Part shown: piece after piece, positions 36,618-45,576 of the stretch
Layout of the letters: every line of letters starts with the position of its first letter
Numbering within the stretch: position 1 is the first letter of the stretch
Origin: Mycolicibacterium iranicum
Lineage (GTDB): Bacteria > Actinomycetota > Actinomycetes > Mycobacteriales > Mycobacteriaceae
Direction: 5' to 3'
Assembly (NCBI RefSeq): GCF_001650495.1
Contig: NZ_LWCS01000016.1
Span: forward strand, 1-64,000
DNA length: 64,000 nt
Notes under the pieces: generated by a model
What the model saw: only the letters and a program-made list of their open reading frames with translations
Told to the model about the DNA's origin: nothing
The model's database searches: none
Position numbers and translations under genes: made by a program

Positions 36618-37372
36618 GCGCTCACTTTCTGGTTCGCGTAGGCGGCCGCGGCGCCGACCAGGCCCGCGAAGAGTCGTAGATCGTCGAGCCGTTCCTCGGG
36701 ATGCCATTGCACCGCAACGACCCAACGATCCGGATGCTGCGCGGGGTCGATCTCGACGGCCTCGATCACCCCGTCGGCGTCGGATGCGCTGACCACCAGC
36801 CCGTCGCCGAGCCGGTCGATGGCCTGGTGGTGATAGCACTGCGCCTCGGTATCGACTCCGACGAGGGAGGCCACCCTGCTGCCTGGCACCGTCGTGATCG
36901 AGGACGTCGTGAACACCGCGTTGCCCTGTTGATGACGGGTGTGCCCGACCACGTCGGGCAGATGCTGGTGCAGTGTCCCGCCGAGGGCGACATTGAGCAC
37001 CTGGGCTCCCCGGCAGATTCCGAGCACCGGCATGCGCCTGCGCAGCGCAGCCCGGAGCAGCGCGAACTCCAGTGCGTCGCGGGTACGGCTGTCGGAAACG
37101 GGTTCGTCCGTTGTCGCGTGACGCTCGGCACCATAGGTGGACGGGTCGACATCCCGTCCACCCGTGATGATCAGCCCGTCGAGTCCGTCGAGCAGCCGCT
37201 CGGCGATGTCGTCATCGACAGGCTGAGGCGGAAGCAGCACCGAGATACCGCCCGCCATGCCGACACCCTCGAAATAGATGGCGGGCAGAAAACTGGCCCG
37301 CACGTCCCACACGCCGGTCTGCGCCTGCTGCAGGTAGGTCGTCAGTCCGATGACGGGCCTAAAGCCGCTCAA
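36614..37372 (-). CDS. Gamma-glutamyl amide hydrolase, class I glutamine-amidotransferase fold (PuuD-like, peptidase C26)
   Basis: 252 residues. The nucleophile Cys is in VLGICRGAQVLN, and the His-Glu pair is in VQWHPEERL. PuuD-type enzymes remove glutamate from gamma-glutamyl amino acids at the end of the gamma-glutamylation route. No ATG or GTG occurs near the beginning of the conserved region; the frame opens with TTG at 37372, inside the 3' end of glnA4, 14 bp overlapping, with AAGGAAG upstream. Translation by coupling to glnA4 is likely. It is co-directional with ligase and dehydrogenase genes on both sides. Confidence 0.92.
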   Translation of the reverse strand: MSGFRPVIGLTTYLQQAQTGVWDVRASFLPAIYFEGVGMAGGISVLLPPQPVDDDIAERLLDGLDGLIITGGRDVDPSTYGAERHATTDEPVSDSRTRDALEFALLRAALRRRMPVLGICRGAQVLNVALGGTLHQHLPDVVGHTRHQQGNAVFTTSSITTVPGSRVASLVGVDTEAQCYHHQAIDRLGDGLVVSASDADGVIEAVEIDPAQHPDRWVVAVQWHPEERLDDLRLFAGLVGAAAAYANQKVSA

Positions 37373-38738
37373 AGCCCCGCTTCCTTTCCCAATCGGTCAC
37401 CGCCGCGTTGAAGGCCTTCTGTTCCACGTGCGCGTTGTTGAGATAGTGGTCGACGACGTCGTCTCCGAACGCCTCCCGTGCGACGGTGGAGTTGTCGAGC
37501 AGCTCGGCAGCCTCGGCCATCGTCGTGGGGAGCCGGTCCGCGCCGCTGGTGTAGGCGTTGCCCGCCGTCGCATCCTCAAGCTCGAGCTCGTTCTCGATGC
37601 CGTAGAGGCCGCCGGCGATCAGCGCCGAGGTGGCCAGATACTGGTTGACGTCCCCGCCCGGCGCACGGCACTCCATGCGCATACCGTGGCCGTGGCCCAC
37701 GACGCGAAGAGCGCAGGTTCGGTTGTCGATCCCCCAGGCCACCGCCGTCGGCGCGAAGCTTCCGTCCACGAATCGCTTGTAGGAGTTGATGTTCGGTGCG
37801 TAGAACAGCGTCATCTCACGAAGCGTGGCGATCTGGCCTGCGACGAAGCTGCGGAACATCGGCGACATGCCCAACTCGTCGGAGTCGTTGGCGAACACCG
37901 GAACACTGGGCCGGCCGTCCTCGTCCAAGCCGCGGAACGAGATGTGGATGTGACAGCTGTTGCCTTCTCGCTCATCGAATTTGGCCATGAACGTCAGGCT
38001 CTTGCCGTGCTGATCGGCAATCTCCTTGGCGCCGTTCTTGTAGATCGTGTGGTTGTCGCAGACCACGAGGGCTTCGTCATAGCGGAACCCGATCTCCTGC
38101 TGACCGAGGTTGCACTCGCCTTTGACGCCCTCGCAGTAGAGACCCGCGCCTTCCATGCCCAACCGGATGTCACGTAGTAGTGGTTCCATGCGGGTCGAGG
38201 CCAGCATCGCGTAGTCGATGTTGTAGTCGGTGGCCGGCGTCAGGTTGCGATAATCCGACTTCCACGCGTCGCGGTAGGTGTTGTCGAACACCATGAACTC
38301 GAGTTCGGTGGCCGCGATGGCACCCAGCCCGCGCTCGGTCAGGCGATCGAGCTGTTTACGGAGCACGGTGCGCGGCGCCTGCGCCACCGGCCGACCGTCG
38401 GTCCAGGAGAGGTCCGCCATCACCAGCGCGGTACCGGGCAGCCACGGCAGCAGCCGCAGTGTGGTGAAGTCGGGCGTCATGACCATGTCGCCGTAGCCGG
38501 TCTCCCAGCTCGAGATGGCGTAGCCGTCCACCGTGTTCATGTCGACGTCGACGGCCAGCAGGTAGTTGCAGCATTCGGCGCCGTGGGCGGCGACATCGTC
38601 GACGAACAGCCGCGCCGAGATGCGCTTTCCGGTGAGGCGGCCCTGCATGTCGCAGAACGCGACGATGACGGTGTCGATGTCGCCCTCGGCAACCATCTGT
38701 TCGAGGACATCCTTTGACAGCAAGCCGCGTGTGCTCAT
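37359..38738 (-). CDS. glnA4: Glutamine-synthetase-family gamma-glutamyl ligase
   Basis: 459 residues. GS-fold marks are ATELEFMVFDNTYRDAW, GQQEIGFRYDEAL (metal Glu), NSCHIHISF, and APNINSYKRFVDGSFAPTA. The C-terminal adenylylation loop of true GlnA is absent, and the sequence is of the PuuA/GlnA3/GlnA4 group. In Streptomyces, GlnA4 joins glutamate to ethanolamine. With the hydrolase and aldehyde dehydrogenase downstream, an amine or amino-alcohol catabolic role is likely. ATG at 38738 (MSTRGLLSKD). It is the first gene of the operon and divergent from the permease. Confidence 0.93.
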   Translation of the reverse strand: MSTRGLLSKDVLEQMVAEGDIDTVIVAFCDMQGRLTGKRISARLFVDDVAAHGAECCNYLLAVDVDMNTVDGYAISSWETGYGDMVMTPDFTTLRLLPWLPGTALVMADLSWTDGRPVAQAPRTVLRKQLDRLTERGLGAIAATELEFMVFDNTYRDAWKSDYRNLTPATDYNIDYAMLASTRMEPLLRDIRLGMEGAGLYCEGVKGECNLGQQEIGFRYDEALVVCDNHTIYKNGAKEIADQHGKSLTFMAKFDEREGNSCHIHISFRGLDEDGRPSVPVFANDSDELGMSPMFRSFVAGQIATLREMTLFYAPNINSYKRFVDGSFAPTAVAWGIDNRTCALRVVGHGHGMRMECRAPGGDVNQYLATSALIAGGLYGIENELELEDATAGNAYTSGADRLPTTMAEAAELLDNSTVAREAFGDDVVDHYLNNAHVEQKAFNAAVTDWERKRGFERL

Positions 38739-38833
38739 CAGCTCAAGCCTGACCTTCCTTCGGGTTCTGCCCACGGACCGACCATTGGCTCCCGGGGGGC
38801 CGGCATGCTCAGCCTTGCACGAACACATTTTCA

Positions 38834-38880
38834 TGTCCAAAGGTAGGACACCAGACCAATAGGCGTTCTATTGTCCGAAA
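38834..38880. promoter_or_regulatory. Candidate regulator-binding region between glnA4 and the permease
   Basis: The gap 38739-38928 holds no gene. It contains TGTCC-7-GGACA at 38834-38850, in which the minus strand reads GGTGTCCTACC, resembling FadR-type GGT/ACC half sites. A further TTGTCC lies at 38871-38876. The region serves two divergent promoters, and a FadR-type regulator is encoded in the leftward operon. This is a pattern-based suggestion. Confidence 0.35.
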
Positions 38881-38928
38881 TGGTGCCAGCGCTAGCAGTG
38901 CGCTGCTTTCTCATTGAGGAGAGATCCC

Positions 38929-40497
38929 GTGCCCGAGGGACATGAGCATTTAGACGAGGATGAACGTCACCTGGCGAGCCTGGGATACGTCCAGGAACTG
39001 TCCCGGTCGTGGTCGGGATTCAGCAACTTCGCCATCTCGTTCTCGATCATCTCGATCCTGGCGGGCTGCTTCACGTCGTTCGGCCTCGGCTGGAACAACG
39101 GCGGACCCGCAGCCATCGCCTGGGGTTGGCCGCTCGTCTCGGCCTTCATCCTGATCATCGGCCTGTGTATGTCCGAACTCGTCTCGGCCTACCCCACCTC
39201 GGGCGGCATCTATTGGTGGGCGGCCAAACTCGGTGGCGCGAAGGCGGGCTTCTACACCGGGTGGCTCAACCTCATCGGGCTCATCGCAATCCTGGCCTCC
39301 GTGTCGTACGGTTGCGCGACGTTCCTGGACTTGACGCTGGGCACCTTCAGCGAAACCTGGCTGGAGGGCTACAGCCTGACCAGGACGTTCGTCATCTTCC
39401 TTGTCATCCTCGCGATCGCGGCCACGATCAACATCTTCTCGTCTCACCTGCTGGCGCTCATCAACAACATCTCGGTGTGGTGGCACGTCCTGGGCGCGGT
39501 CGCCGTGGTCGCGATCCTATGGCTACTGCCCGAACAGCACGCCAGCTTCTCCACGGTGTTCACCACGACGGTCAACAACACGGGCTTCTTCGGTGGCGAA
39601 ACCGGCGTCGCGTTCCTGTTCTTCGTCCTGCCGATCTCCGCCATCCTGACGCAGTACACCATCACCGGCTACGACGCTTCGGCACATTTGTCGGAGGAGA
39701 CCAAGAGCGCTGCCGACGCCGCGGCCAAGGGCATCTGGCGCTCCATCCTCTACTCGGCCATCGGTGGCTGGATCTTACTGCTGACCTTCCTTTTCGCCGT
39801 GCAGGACGTCGAAGAGGTGACTGCGGGCGGCGGCGCGGTCGCGGTGATCTTCGGCCAGGCACTCGACAGCCAATGGATGGGCGTCGTGCTGCTGATCTCG
39901 ACGTGCGGCCAGTTCTTCTGCACCACTGCCTGCCAGACCAGCGCGTCGCGCATGTTGTTCGCGTTCAGCCGCGACCGAGCGGTGCCCGGCCACCAGCTGT
40001 GGTCGAAGGTGAACAAGACGAAGATCCCGGCCAACGCGGTCTTGGTCACCGCCGCGCTCGGCGCGATCATCACGCTGCCCGCCCTCGTCCATGTCGACAT
40101 CAACGGCGCGCCGGTACCGATCGCGTTCTTCGCGGTCGTGTCGATCGGCGTGGTCGGTCTGTACCTGTGTTTTGCCGTGCCGATCTACTACCGCTGGCGG
40201 AGGGGCGACGAGTTCAAGGCCGGGCGGTGGACGCTGGGCCGCCACTACAGGTGGATGGCGCCGGTCGCGCTGATCGAAATCTTCCTCACGTCGTTCATCG
40301 CGCTGTGGCCGACGTCCAACCTCGGGGCGCCATGGGACCCCGGCTTCGAGTGGAAGTACGTCAACTACACCCCCCTGCTCGTCGGCGGCGTGCTGATTCT
40401 GCTCTTCATCTACTGGAACGTGTCGGTGAAGCACTGGTTCACCGGCCCGATCAAGCAGGTGGACGCGTCCGGGGACACGCTCGAAGGAGTGTCCTGA
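38929..40497 (+). CDS. APC-superfamily amino acid/amine permease
   Basis: 522 residues with about 12 transmembrane helices. The N-terminus LGYVQELSRSWSGFSNFAIS and TSGGIYWWAAKLG are typical of the ACT/GABA-permease-like branch of APC transporters; TGYDASAHLSEETKSA is a further family mark. GTG at 38929 has GAGGAG eight bases upstream. The gene is divergent from glnA4, so it most likely imports the amine or amino-acid-like substrate that GlnA4 glutamylates. Confidence 0.92.
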   Translation: MPEGHEHLDEDERHLASLGYVQELSRSWSGFSNFAISFSIISILAGCFTSFGLGWNNGGPAAIAWGWPLVSAFILIIGLCMSELVSAYPTSGGIYWWAAKLGGAKAGFYTGWLNLIGLIAILASVSYGCATFLDLTLGTFSETWLEGYSLTRTFVIFLVILAIAATINIFSSHLLALINNISVWWHVLGAVAVVAILWLLPEQHASFSTVFTTTVNNTGFFGGETGVAFLFFVLPISAILTQYTITGYDASAHLSEETKSAADAAAKGIWRSILYSAIGGWILLLTFLFAVQDVEEVTAGGGAVAVIFGQALDSQWMGVVLLISTCGQFFCTTACQTSASRMLFAFSRDRAVPGHQLWSKVNKTKIPANAVLVTAALGAIITLPALVHVDINGAPVPIAFFAVVSIGVVGLYLCFAVPIYYRWRRGDEFKAGRWTLGRHYRWMAPVALIEIFLTSFIALWPTSNLGAPWDPGFEWKYVNYTPLLVGGVLILLFIYWNVSVKHWFTGPIKQVDASGDTLEGVS

Positions 40498-40612
40498 GCC
40501 GGGTCACGCGACTCTGTGACGGCCGTCTCGATCTTGATTGCCTCAGGTGGGTTTGACCCGTCTCAGCTGGGGTAATCACCGTCGACGCCGAGCGGCCCCG
40601 CACGGCTGCAGA

Positions 40613-40618
40613 TAGGAT
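40613..40618 (+). promoter_or_regulatory. Candidate -10 element of the osmolyte operon
   Basis: TAGGAT fits the mycobacterial -10 TAnnnT. It lies in the 163-bp gap upstream of the amidotransferase gene and would give a leader of about 36 bases, which includes the GGATAGGGA ribosome-binding region. No clear -35 is seen. Pattern-based only. Confidence 0.3.
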
Positions 40619-40660
40619 CGGCACCGCCGTAAGAAAAGCCACAGGATAGGGACCGAACAG

Positions 40661-42466
40661 GTGTGTGGAGCCACCGGCGAGGTACGCCTCGACGGAACAA
40701 CCCCGGATGTCCGAGCCGTCACGGCGATGGCCGAAGTCATGGTTCCCCGGGGACCCGACGCCGCCGGTGTGTGGTCGCAGGGCAGGGTGGCGCTGGGACA
40801 CCGGCGCCTGAAGATCATCGATCTCTCCGAGGCCGGCGCCCAGCCGATGGTGGACGCCGAACTCGGTCTGTCGGTCGCCTGGAACGGCTGCATCTACAAC
40901 TACGAGCAGCTGCGTGACGAACTGTCCGGGCACGGATACCGCTTCTTCTCCCACAGCGACACCGAGGTGCTGCTGAAGGGCTACCACCATTGGGGCGATC
41001 GCTTCGTCGACCACCTCAAGGGAATGTTCGCCTTCGCCATCGTCGAGCACGAGAGCGGCCGCGTCCTGCTGGGCCGCGACCGGCTCGGTATCAAGCCGCT
41101 CTACCTGACCCAGACGCCCGACCGGATCCGCTTCGGGTCCTCGCTGCCCGCCCTGCTGGCCGGCGGGGACGTCGACACCCGCATCGATCCGATCGCACTG
41201 CACCACTACATGACGTTCCATTCGGTCGTGCCGTCGCCGCGGACAATTCTGCGCGGAGTCAGCAAACTTCCGCCCGCTTCGCTGATGGCCATCGAACCGG
41301 ACGGCAAGGTCACCACCACGACGTACTGGGAGCCCGACTTCACCCGTCGCTCCGATCGCGCCGACTGGTCCGAAAAGGATTGGGAGGACGCAGTTCTGGA
41401 GTCGCTTCGGACTGCCGTGAAGCGGCGCCTCGTTGCCGATGTACCGGTCGGCTGCCTGCTCTCCGGCGGGGTGGACTCCAGCCTCATCGTCGGACTGCTT
41501 GCCGAAGCGGGCCAGCACGGCCTGGCCACGTTCTCGATCGGGTTCGAATCGGTGGGCGGCGTCAAGGGCGACGAGTTCAAGTACTCCGACATCATCGCCG
41601 AGCGGTTCGGCACCGATCACCACCAGATCCGCATCGGAACCGAGCGGATGCTGCCCGCCCTCGACGGCGCGATCGGCGCCATGAGCGAACCCATGGTCAG
41701 CCACGACTGCGTCGCCTTCTACCTGCTCAGCCAGGAGGTCGCGAAGCACGTCAAGGTCGTGCAGTCCGGACAGGGCGCCGACGAGGTCTTTGCCGGCTAC
41801 CACTGGTACCCGCCGATGGGTGAGCCCGCCGCCGCATCGGTCGAGGGCTCGGTGGCCAGCTACCGCCGCGCGTTCTTCGACCGTGACCAAGCCGCTTACG
41901 CCGACCTCGTCGCACGGGGTTACGTGACCGACGGCGATCCGAGCGAACTGTTCGTCACCGAGCACTTCGCGCGCGCGGGAGCCGAGACAGGTGTGGACCG
42001 CGCCCTGCGCCTGGACACGACCGTGATGCTGGTCGACGATCCGGTCAAGCGCGTCGACAACATGACCATGGCGTGGGGGCTGGAGGGACGCGTGCCGTTC
42101 CTCGATCACGAGTTGGTCGAGCTCGCCGCCACCTGCCCCCCGGAGTTCAAGACCGCCCATGAAGGCAAGGGTGTACTCAAACAGGCTGCCCGCCAAGTGA
42201 TCCCGTCGGAGGTCATCGACCGACCGAAGGGTTATTTCCCGGTGCCGGCGCTCACCCACCTGGAAGGCCCGTATCTCGACCTGGTCCGCGACGCGCTCTA
42301 TGCCCCGGTGGCCAAGGAGCGCGGGCTCTTCCGCCCCGACGCCGTGGAGCGACTGCTCGCCGACCCGAACGGGAAGCTGACCCCGTTGCGCGGCAACGAG
42401 TTATGGCAGATCGCGCTGCTCGAGCTCTGGCTACAGCGGCACGGCATCAACGGGCCCGCCGCATGA
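40661..42466 (+). CDS. N-acetylglutaminylglutamine amidotransferase (AsnB-like)
   Basis: 601 residues. The N-terminal class II glutaminase domain has the nucleophile Cys2 (MCGATGEVRL), and the C-terminal asparagine-synthetase domain has the PP-loop LLSGGVDSSLIVGL. The length and its coupling to an ATP-grasp/GNAT partner match the family that converts N-acetylglutaminylglutamine to its amide, a compatible solute. GTG start at 40661; the mature enzyme requires removal of the initiator residue to expose Cys2. The stop overlaps the next gene by 4 bp. A generic asparagine synthetase is less likely because of the partner. Confidence 0.9.
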   Translation: MCGATGEVRLDGTTPDVRAVTAMAEVMVPRGPDAAGVWSQGRVALGHRRLKIIDLSEAGAQPMVDAELGLSVAWNGCIYNYEQLRDELSGHGYRFFSHSDTEVLLKGYHHWGDRFVDHLKGMFAFAIVEHESGRVLLGRDRLGIKPLYLTQTPDRIRFGSSLPALLAGGDVDTRIDPIALHHYMTFHSVVPSPRTILRGVSKLPPASLMAIEPDGKVTTTTYWEPDFTRRSDRADWSEKDWEDAVLESLRTAVKRRLVADVPVGCLLSGGVDSSLIVGLLAEAGQHGLATFSIGFESVGGVKGDEFKYSDIIAERFGTDHHQIRIGTERMLPALDGAIGAMSEPMVSHDCVAFYLLSQEVAKHVKVVQSGQGADEVFAGYHWYPPMGEPAAASVEGSVASYRRAFFDRDQAAYADLVARGYVTDGDPSELFVTEHFARAGAETGVDRALRLDTTVMLVDDPVKRVDNMTMAWGLEGRVPFLDHELVELAATCPPEFKTAHEGKGVLKQAARQVIPSEVIDRPKGYFPVPALTHLEGPYLDLVRDALYAPVAKERGLFRPDAVERLLADPNGKLTPLRGNELWQIALLELWLQRHGINGPAA

Positions 42467-44262
42467 CCGCCGACGCTTCTGCCGACCCGAAGGCCGACGA
42501 CACCACGCCGCTGGAAACCACGGAAGCCATCACTTTAGGTCTGCACGAAGCGGCCACCCGTGACGTGCTCGACACCATGTCTGACGACGTGGTCCTCGAA
42601 CTGGGTTGGGGGCGGCTCATTTTCGGTCAGACCTTCGCCGACCCCGCCCATCTGGCCGACGTCCTGCGCCAGGAGGGCCAGGGGCGGCGAGACATCTGCA
42701 TCTATGCCCGCGAACCGCACGTGCTGGTGTCCAAAGCCCCGTCCGAGCTGTTCATCGATCCCAGCCACACTTACCGCTTGCGCTTCGCCGACGTCGAGGA
42801 CGAGGCTCCCGCGCACACCGGCTTTCACGTGCGCACACTGGAAAGCCGCGGCGACGCCGACGAGATGAACCGCGTCTACCTGCGCTGCGGCATGGTGCCC
42901 GCCCCGACCGACGTGCTCTGGAAAAACCATCTCGACCAGAACTCCGTCGACTACCTGGTCGCAGTCAATGACGAGGACGGCTCCATTCTGGGCACCGTCA
43001 CCGGTGTCGACCACAAAGCGCTGTTCTCCGATCCCGAAGAAGGTTCCAGCCTCTGGACCCTCGCCGTTGATCCGTCCGCGGCGCTGCCCGGAGTCGGGGC
43101 GGCGTTGACCCGCAGCCTGGCCGCGCTGTACCGCGAGCGGGGCCGCGCCTACATGGACCTTTCGGTCACGCATGACAACAACGCCGCGATCGCGCTCTAC
43201 GAGAAGCTGGGTTTCGCGCGGGTGCCTGTGATGGCCGTCAAGCGCAAGAACGCCATCAACGAACCGCTGTACACACATCCACCCGAGACGGTCGACGACC
43301 TGAACCCCTATGCCCGGATCATTGCCGACGAGGCGATGCGGCGCGGCATCTGGGTGGAAGTGCTCGACGCCGAGGCAGGCGAGATGAAGCTGTCGCACGG
43401 CGGCCGGACCGTCGTGACCCGCGAATCGCTGTCCGAATACACCTCGGCTGTCGCGATGGCCCGTTGTGACGACAAGCGCTTGACCCGCCGCCTGGTCTCC
43501 GAGGCGGGTATCGCCGTGCCGAAGGGTCGCCTCGCGACGTTCGACGAAGCCGACTACCAGTTCCTCACCGAAGTCGGCGATGTGGTGGTGAAGCCGACAC
43601 GCGGCGAGCAGGGCAAGGGAATCACCGTCGGCGTGAAGAGCACCGAGGAGTTGGACGCCGCTTTGACCCGCGCCCGCGAACAACACCCCGAGGTGCTCAT
43701 CGAGCAGCGCGCCGAAGGAGACGATCTGCGGCTGGTGGTCATCGACGGCAGGGTCGTCGCCGCGGCGCTGCGACTGCCCGCCGAGATCACCGGCACCGGT
43801 AAGCACACAGTCCGCGAGCTGATCGAGACCCAGAGCCGGCGCCGCTCCGCGGCCACCGGCGGTGAATCGAAGATTCCGATGGACGTCGTCACCGAGACGA
43901 CGGTCAAGGAAGCTGGTTACACGTTCGACGACGTGCTGCCCGAAGGCGAGCGCTTGCGGGTGCGCCGGACGGCCAACCTCCACCAGGGCGGCACCATCCA
44001 CGACGTCACCGCAACGGTGCACCCCGAGCTGTGCCGGGTGGGTGTGGCCGCCGCGGCGGCTGTGGGGATTCCCGTCACCGGCATCGACCTTCTGGTTCCC
44101 GACGTGACCCAACCGGACTACTTCTTCATCGAGGCCAACGAGCGGCCGGGACTGGCCAACCACGAACCACAGCCGACCGCAAAGGCGTTCGTAGACTTTC
44201 TTTTTCCCAACCAGCCGGGACTACCTCAGGCGTGGACCCCCGACGAGGCCGCGAGCAGCTAG
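42463..44262 (+). CDS. N-acetylglutaminylglutamine synthetase (GNAT + ATP-grasp fusion)
   Basis: 599 residues. The middle contains a GNAT acetyltransferase domain (about 120-265) with LWTLAVDPSAALPGVGAALT and MDLSVTHDNNAAIALYEKLG. The C-terminal half is an ATP-grasp ligase (about 310-590) with VVVKPTRGEQGKGITVGV and a metal site in FFIEANERPGLANHEP. This architecture belongs to NAGGN synthase, which joins and acetylates two glutamines. The ATG overlaps the amidotransferase stop. Known examples protect proteobacteria from osmotic stress; here the role is inferred by family. Confidence 0.92.
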   Translation: MTADASADPKADDTTPLETTEAITLGLHEAATRDVLDTMSDDVVLELGWGRLIFGQTFADPAHLADVLRQEGQGRRDICIYAREPHVLVSKAPSELFIDPSHTYRLRFADVEDEAPAHTGFHVRTLESRGDADEMNRVYLRCGMVPAPTDVLWKNHLDQNSVDYLVAVNDEDGSILGTVTGVDHKALFSDPEEGSSLWTLAVDPSAALPGVGAALTRSLAALYRERGRAYMDLSVTHDNNAAIALYEKLGFARVPVMAVKRKNAINEPLYTHPPETVDDLNPYARIIADEAMRRGIWVEVLDAEAGEMKLSHGGRTVVTRESLSEYTSAVAMARCDDKRLTRRLVSEAGIAVPKGRLATFDEADYQFLTEVGDVVVKPTRGEQGKGITVGVKSTEELDAALTRAREQHPEVLIEQRAEGDDLRLVVIDGRVVAAALRLPAEITGTGKHTVRELIETQSRRRSAATGGESKIPMDVVTETTVKEAGYTFDDVLPEGERLRVRRTANLHQGGTIHDVTATVHPELCRVGVAAAAAVGIPVTGIDLLVPDVTQPDYFFIEANERPGLANHEPQPTAKAFVDFLFPNQPGLPQAWTPDEAASS

Positions 44263-44269
44263 CCTACCG

Positions 44270-44833
44270 TCACCAGGTGCTGGTGCGCATCACGATCTCG
44301 GCGGCAAGCTGCGCCGTGGAATCGGCGGCATTGCGCCGGCCCAAGAGGTCCACGATGCGGTACTCGCCGTAGACGTACCGCTGGCTCGCCTTGGCCACCG
44401 CCCGCGCGGCGCTGGAACTCACGAGAGCGGTCGTGTTCAGCTCGACCGGAGGGCAGTGCTCGTCACGGACCGCGCCGGTCAGGTCGGCGACCCTGGGGTG
44501 GCCGCGGTCGATGACCACCAGCCCGATGAAGCGGTCCAGTCGGGTGGCTGCCAGCTCCCAGGCGAGCTCGCCGCCCAAGCGGTCGCCCACCAGCAGGGCC
44601 CACCGGACCTCGAGGGAATCGAGGATGCTGATGACCGCCTTGGCGGTCAGCCTCGGATCGGGTCCGATCACGACGGTCTTCAACGACGCGGTATGCAACC
44701 GTTGGCACACACCTTCGTAGGCTGCCGGCGCCTGGTGTGCGGCGCCCAGCAACACCACGACGGAACCCTTCTCCGGGCCGGCGACCTCAACAGGCACACC
44801 GAAACCGTCGACGGTCACCATGGGAGTGGGCAT
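44270..44833 (-). CDS. Alpha/beta-hydrolase-like protein of unknown function
   Basis: 187 residues, short for the fold. VVVLLGAAHQAPAAYEGVCQ looks like the oxyanion strand. The elbow position reads LLVGDRLGGELAWELAA, with Asp where a Ser nucleophile (GxSxG) would be, so a classical hydrolase activity is doubtful. The C-terminal acid/base pair is not clear. It is convergent with the NAGGN synthetase gene (7 bp between stops). It may be a degenerate family member or a binding protein. Confidence 0.72.
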   Translation of the reverse strand: MPTPMVTVDGFGVPVEVAGPEKGSVVVLLGAAHQAPAAYEGVCQRLHTASLKTVVIGPDPRLTAKAVISILDSLEVRWALLVGDRLGGELAWELAATRLDRFIGLVVIDRGHPRVADLTGAVRDEHCPPVELNTTALVSSSAARAVAKASQRYVYGEYRIVDLLGRRNAADSTAQLAAEIVMRTSTW

Positions 44834-44895
44834 TGCGTCACGCTACAGGGACTGATGGAGTCGGCGCGGCTGTTTGGACGCGGTCGACAGAAGCG

Positions 44896-45555
44896 TCAGG
44901 CCGCCAGCGCACGCTCAGCTTGCTTGGTGATGATCTCCAGAAAGGTTTGCGGGAGCGCGCCTTTGACCGTTATGGACGGATCGGGTGTAGGGAATGCGAT
45001 ACCGAAGATGCCGAAACTACCCACGTTCTCGAACGAGAAGTACACGCTGCTCTTATCGCCCATCAGATGCATGGTCTGCTGATAGGCCAACGCGTCCTCG
45101 CGCGCGACGGGCACCTGAGTGGTGGTCATCTCGATACCGGGATCCGCCTCGTCGAAGAATGTCCGGTACTCGGCACACCGCGATGCGGTCGCCGCCAGCT
45201 GTTCCAGATCGAGGCGCCACGAGAGCACCGTGATGACCATCCGGGCACCGTCATAGGCGACCACGTACTCGGCCGCGCTGCCCGGGCCTCGTTCGGCGGA
45301 CCCGGCGATGTCGCGCGTCAGACCGTCCGTGCAACCCTCCGGCATCGACAGCATCGGCGGCGGACTGTTCGCGTTGTCGCCCTCCCCCGGATCGCGGTCG
45401 ACGCGCTCGAAGCGCACCCCCGGCGGGAAATCGGCTTCGGTCAACACCGCTTTGTCCAGCCGCGCACCCGGCCAGGTCGCGGTGCCGGTGATCGCGTTCC
45501 CGCACCCGGCGAGGAGGCATCCCGTCACCGCCAGGATGAGCACCCGCCATCTCAT
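44896..45555 (-). CDS. Putative lipoprotein (DUF5642-like)
   Basis: 219 residues starting MRWRVLILAVTGCLLAGCGN: an N-terminal Arg pair, a hydrophobic core and a lipobox with Cys18. The remainder is a mixed alpha/beta domain with FPPGVRFERVDRDPGE and MPEGCTDGL, similar to secreted mycobacterial proteins of the DUF5642 kind; that assignment is tentative. Two further Cys residues could form a disulfide. ATG at 45555 is preferred to the in-frame start at 45576. It lies 21 bp downstream of map, in the same direction. Confidence 0.8.
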   Translation of the reverse strand: MRWRVLILAVTGCLLAGCGNAITGTATWPGARLDKAVLTEADFPPGVRFERVDRDPGEGDNANSPPPMLSMPEGCTDGLTRDIAGSAERGPGSAAEYVVAYDGARMVITVLSWRLDLEQLAATASRCAEYRTFFDEADPGIEMTTTQVPVAREDALAYQQTMHLMGDKSSVYFSFENVGSFGIFGIAFPTPDPSITVKGALPQTFLEIITKQAERALAA

Positions 45556-45576
45556 GGCACTCAGGCTACCGAGCAC

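Noticed and set aside
40451..42259. 602-residue minus-strand frame, and 42535-44163 with 542 residues
   Set aside because: Antisense shadows of the two NAGGN genes, which show full catalytic motifs on the plus strand.
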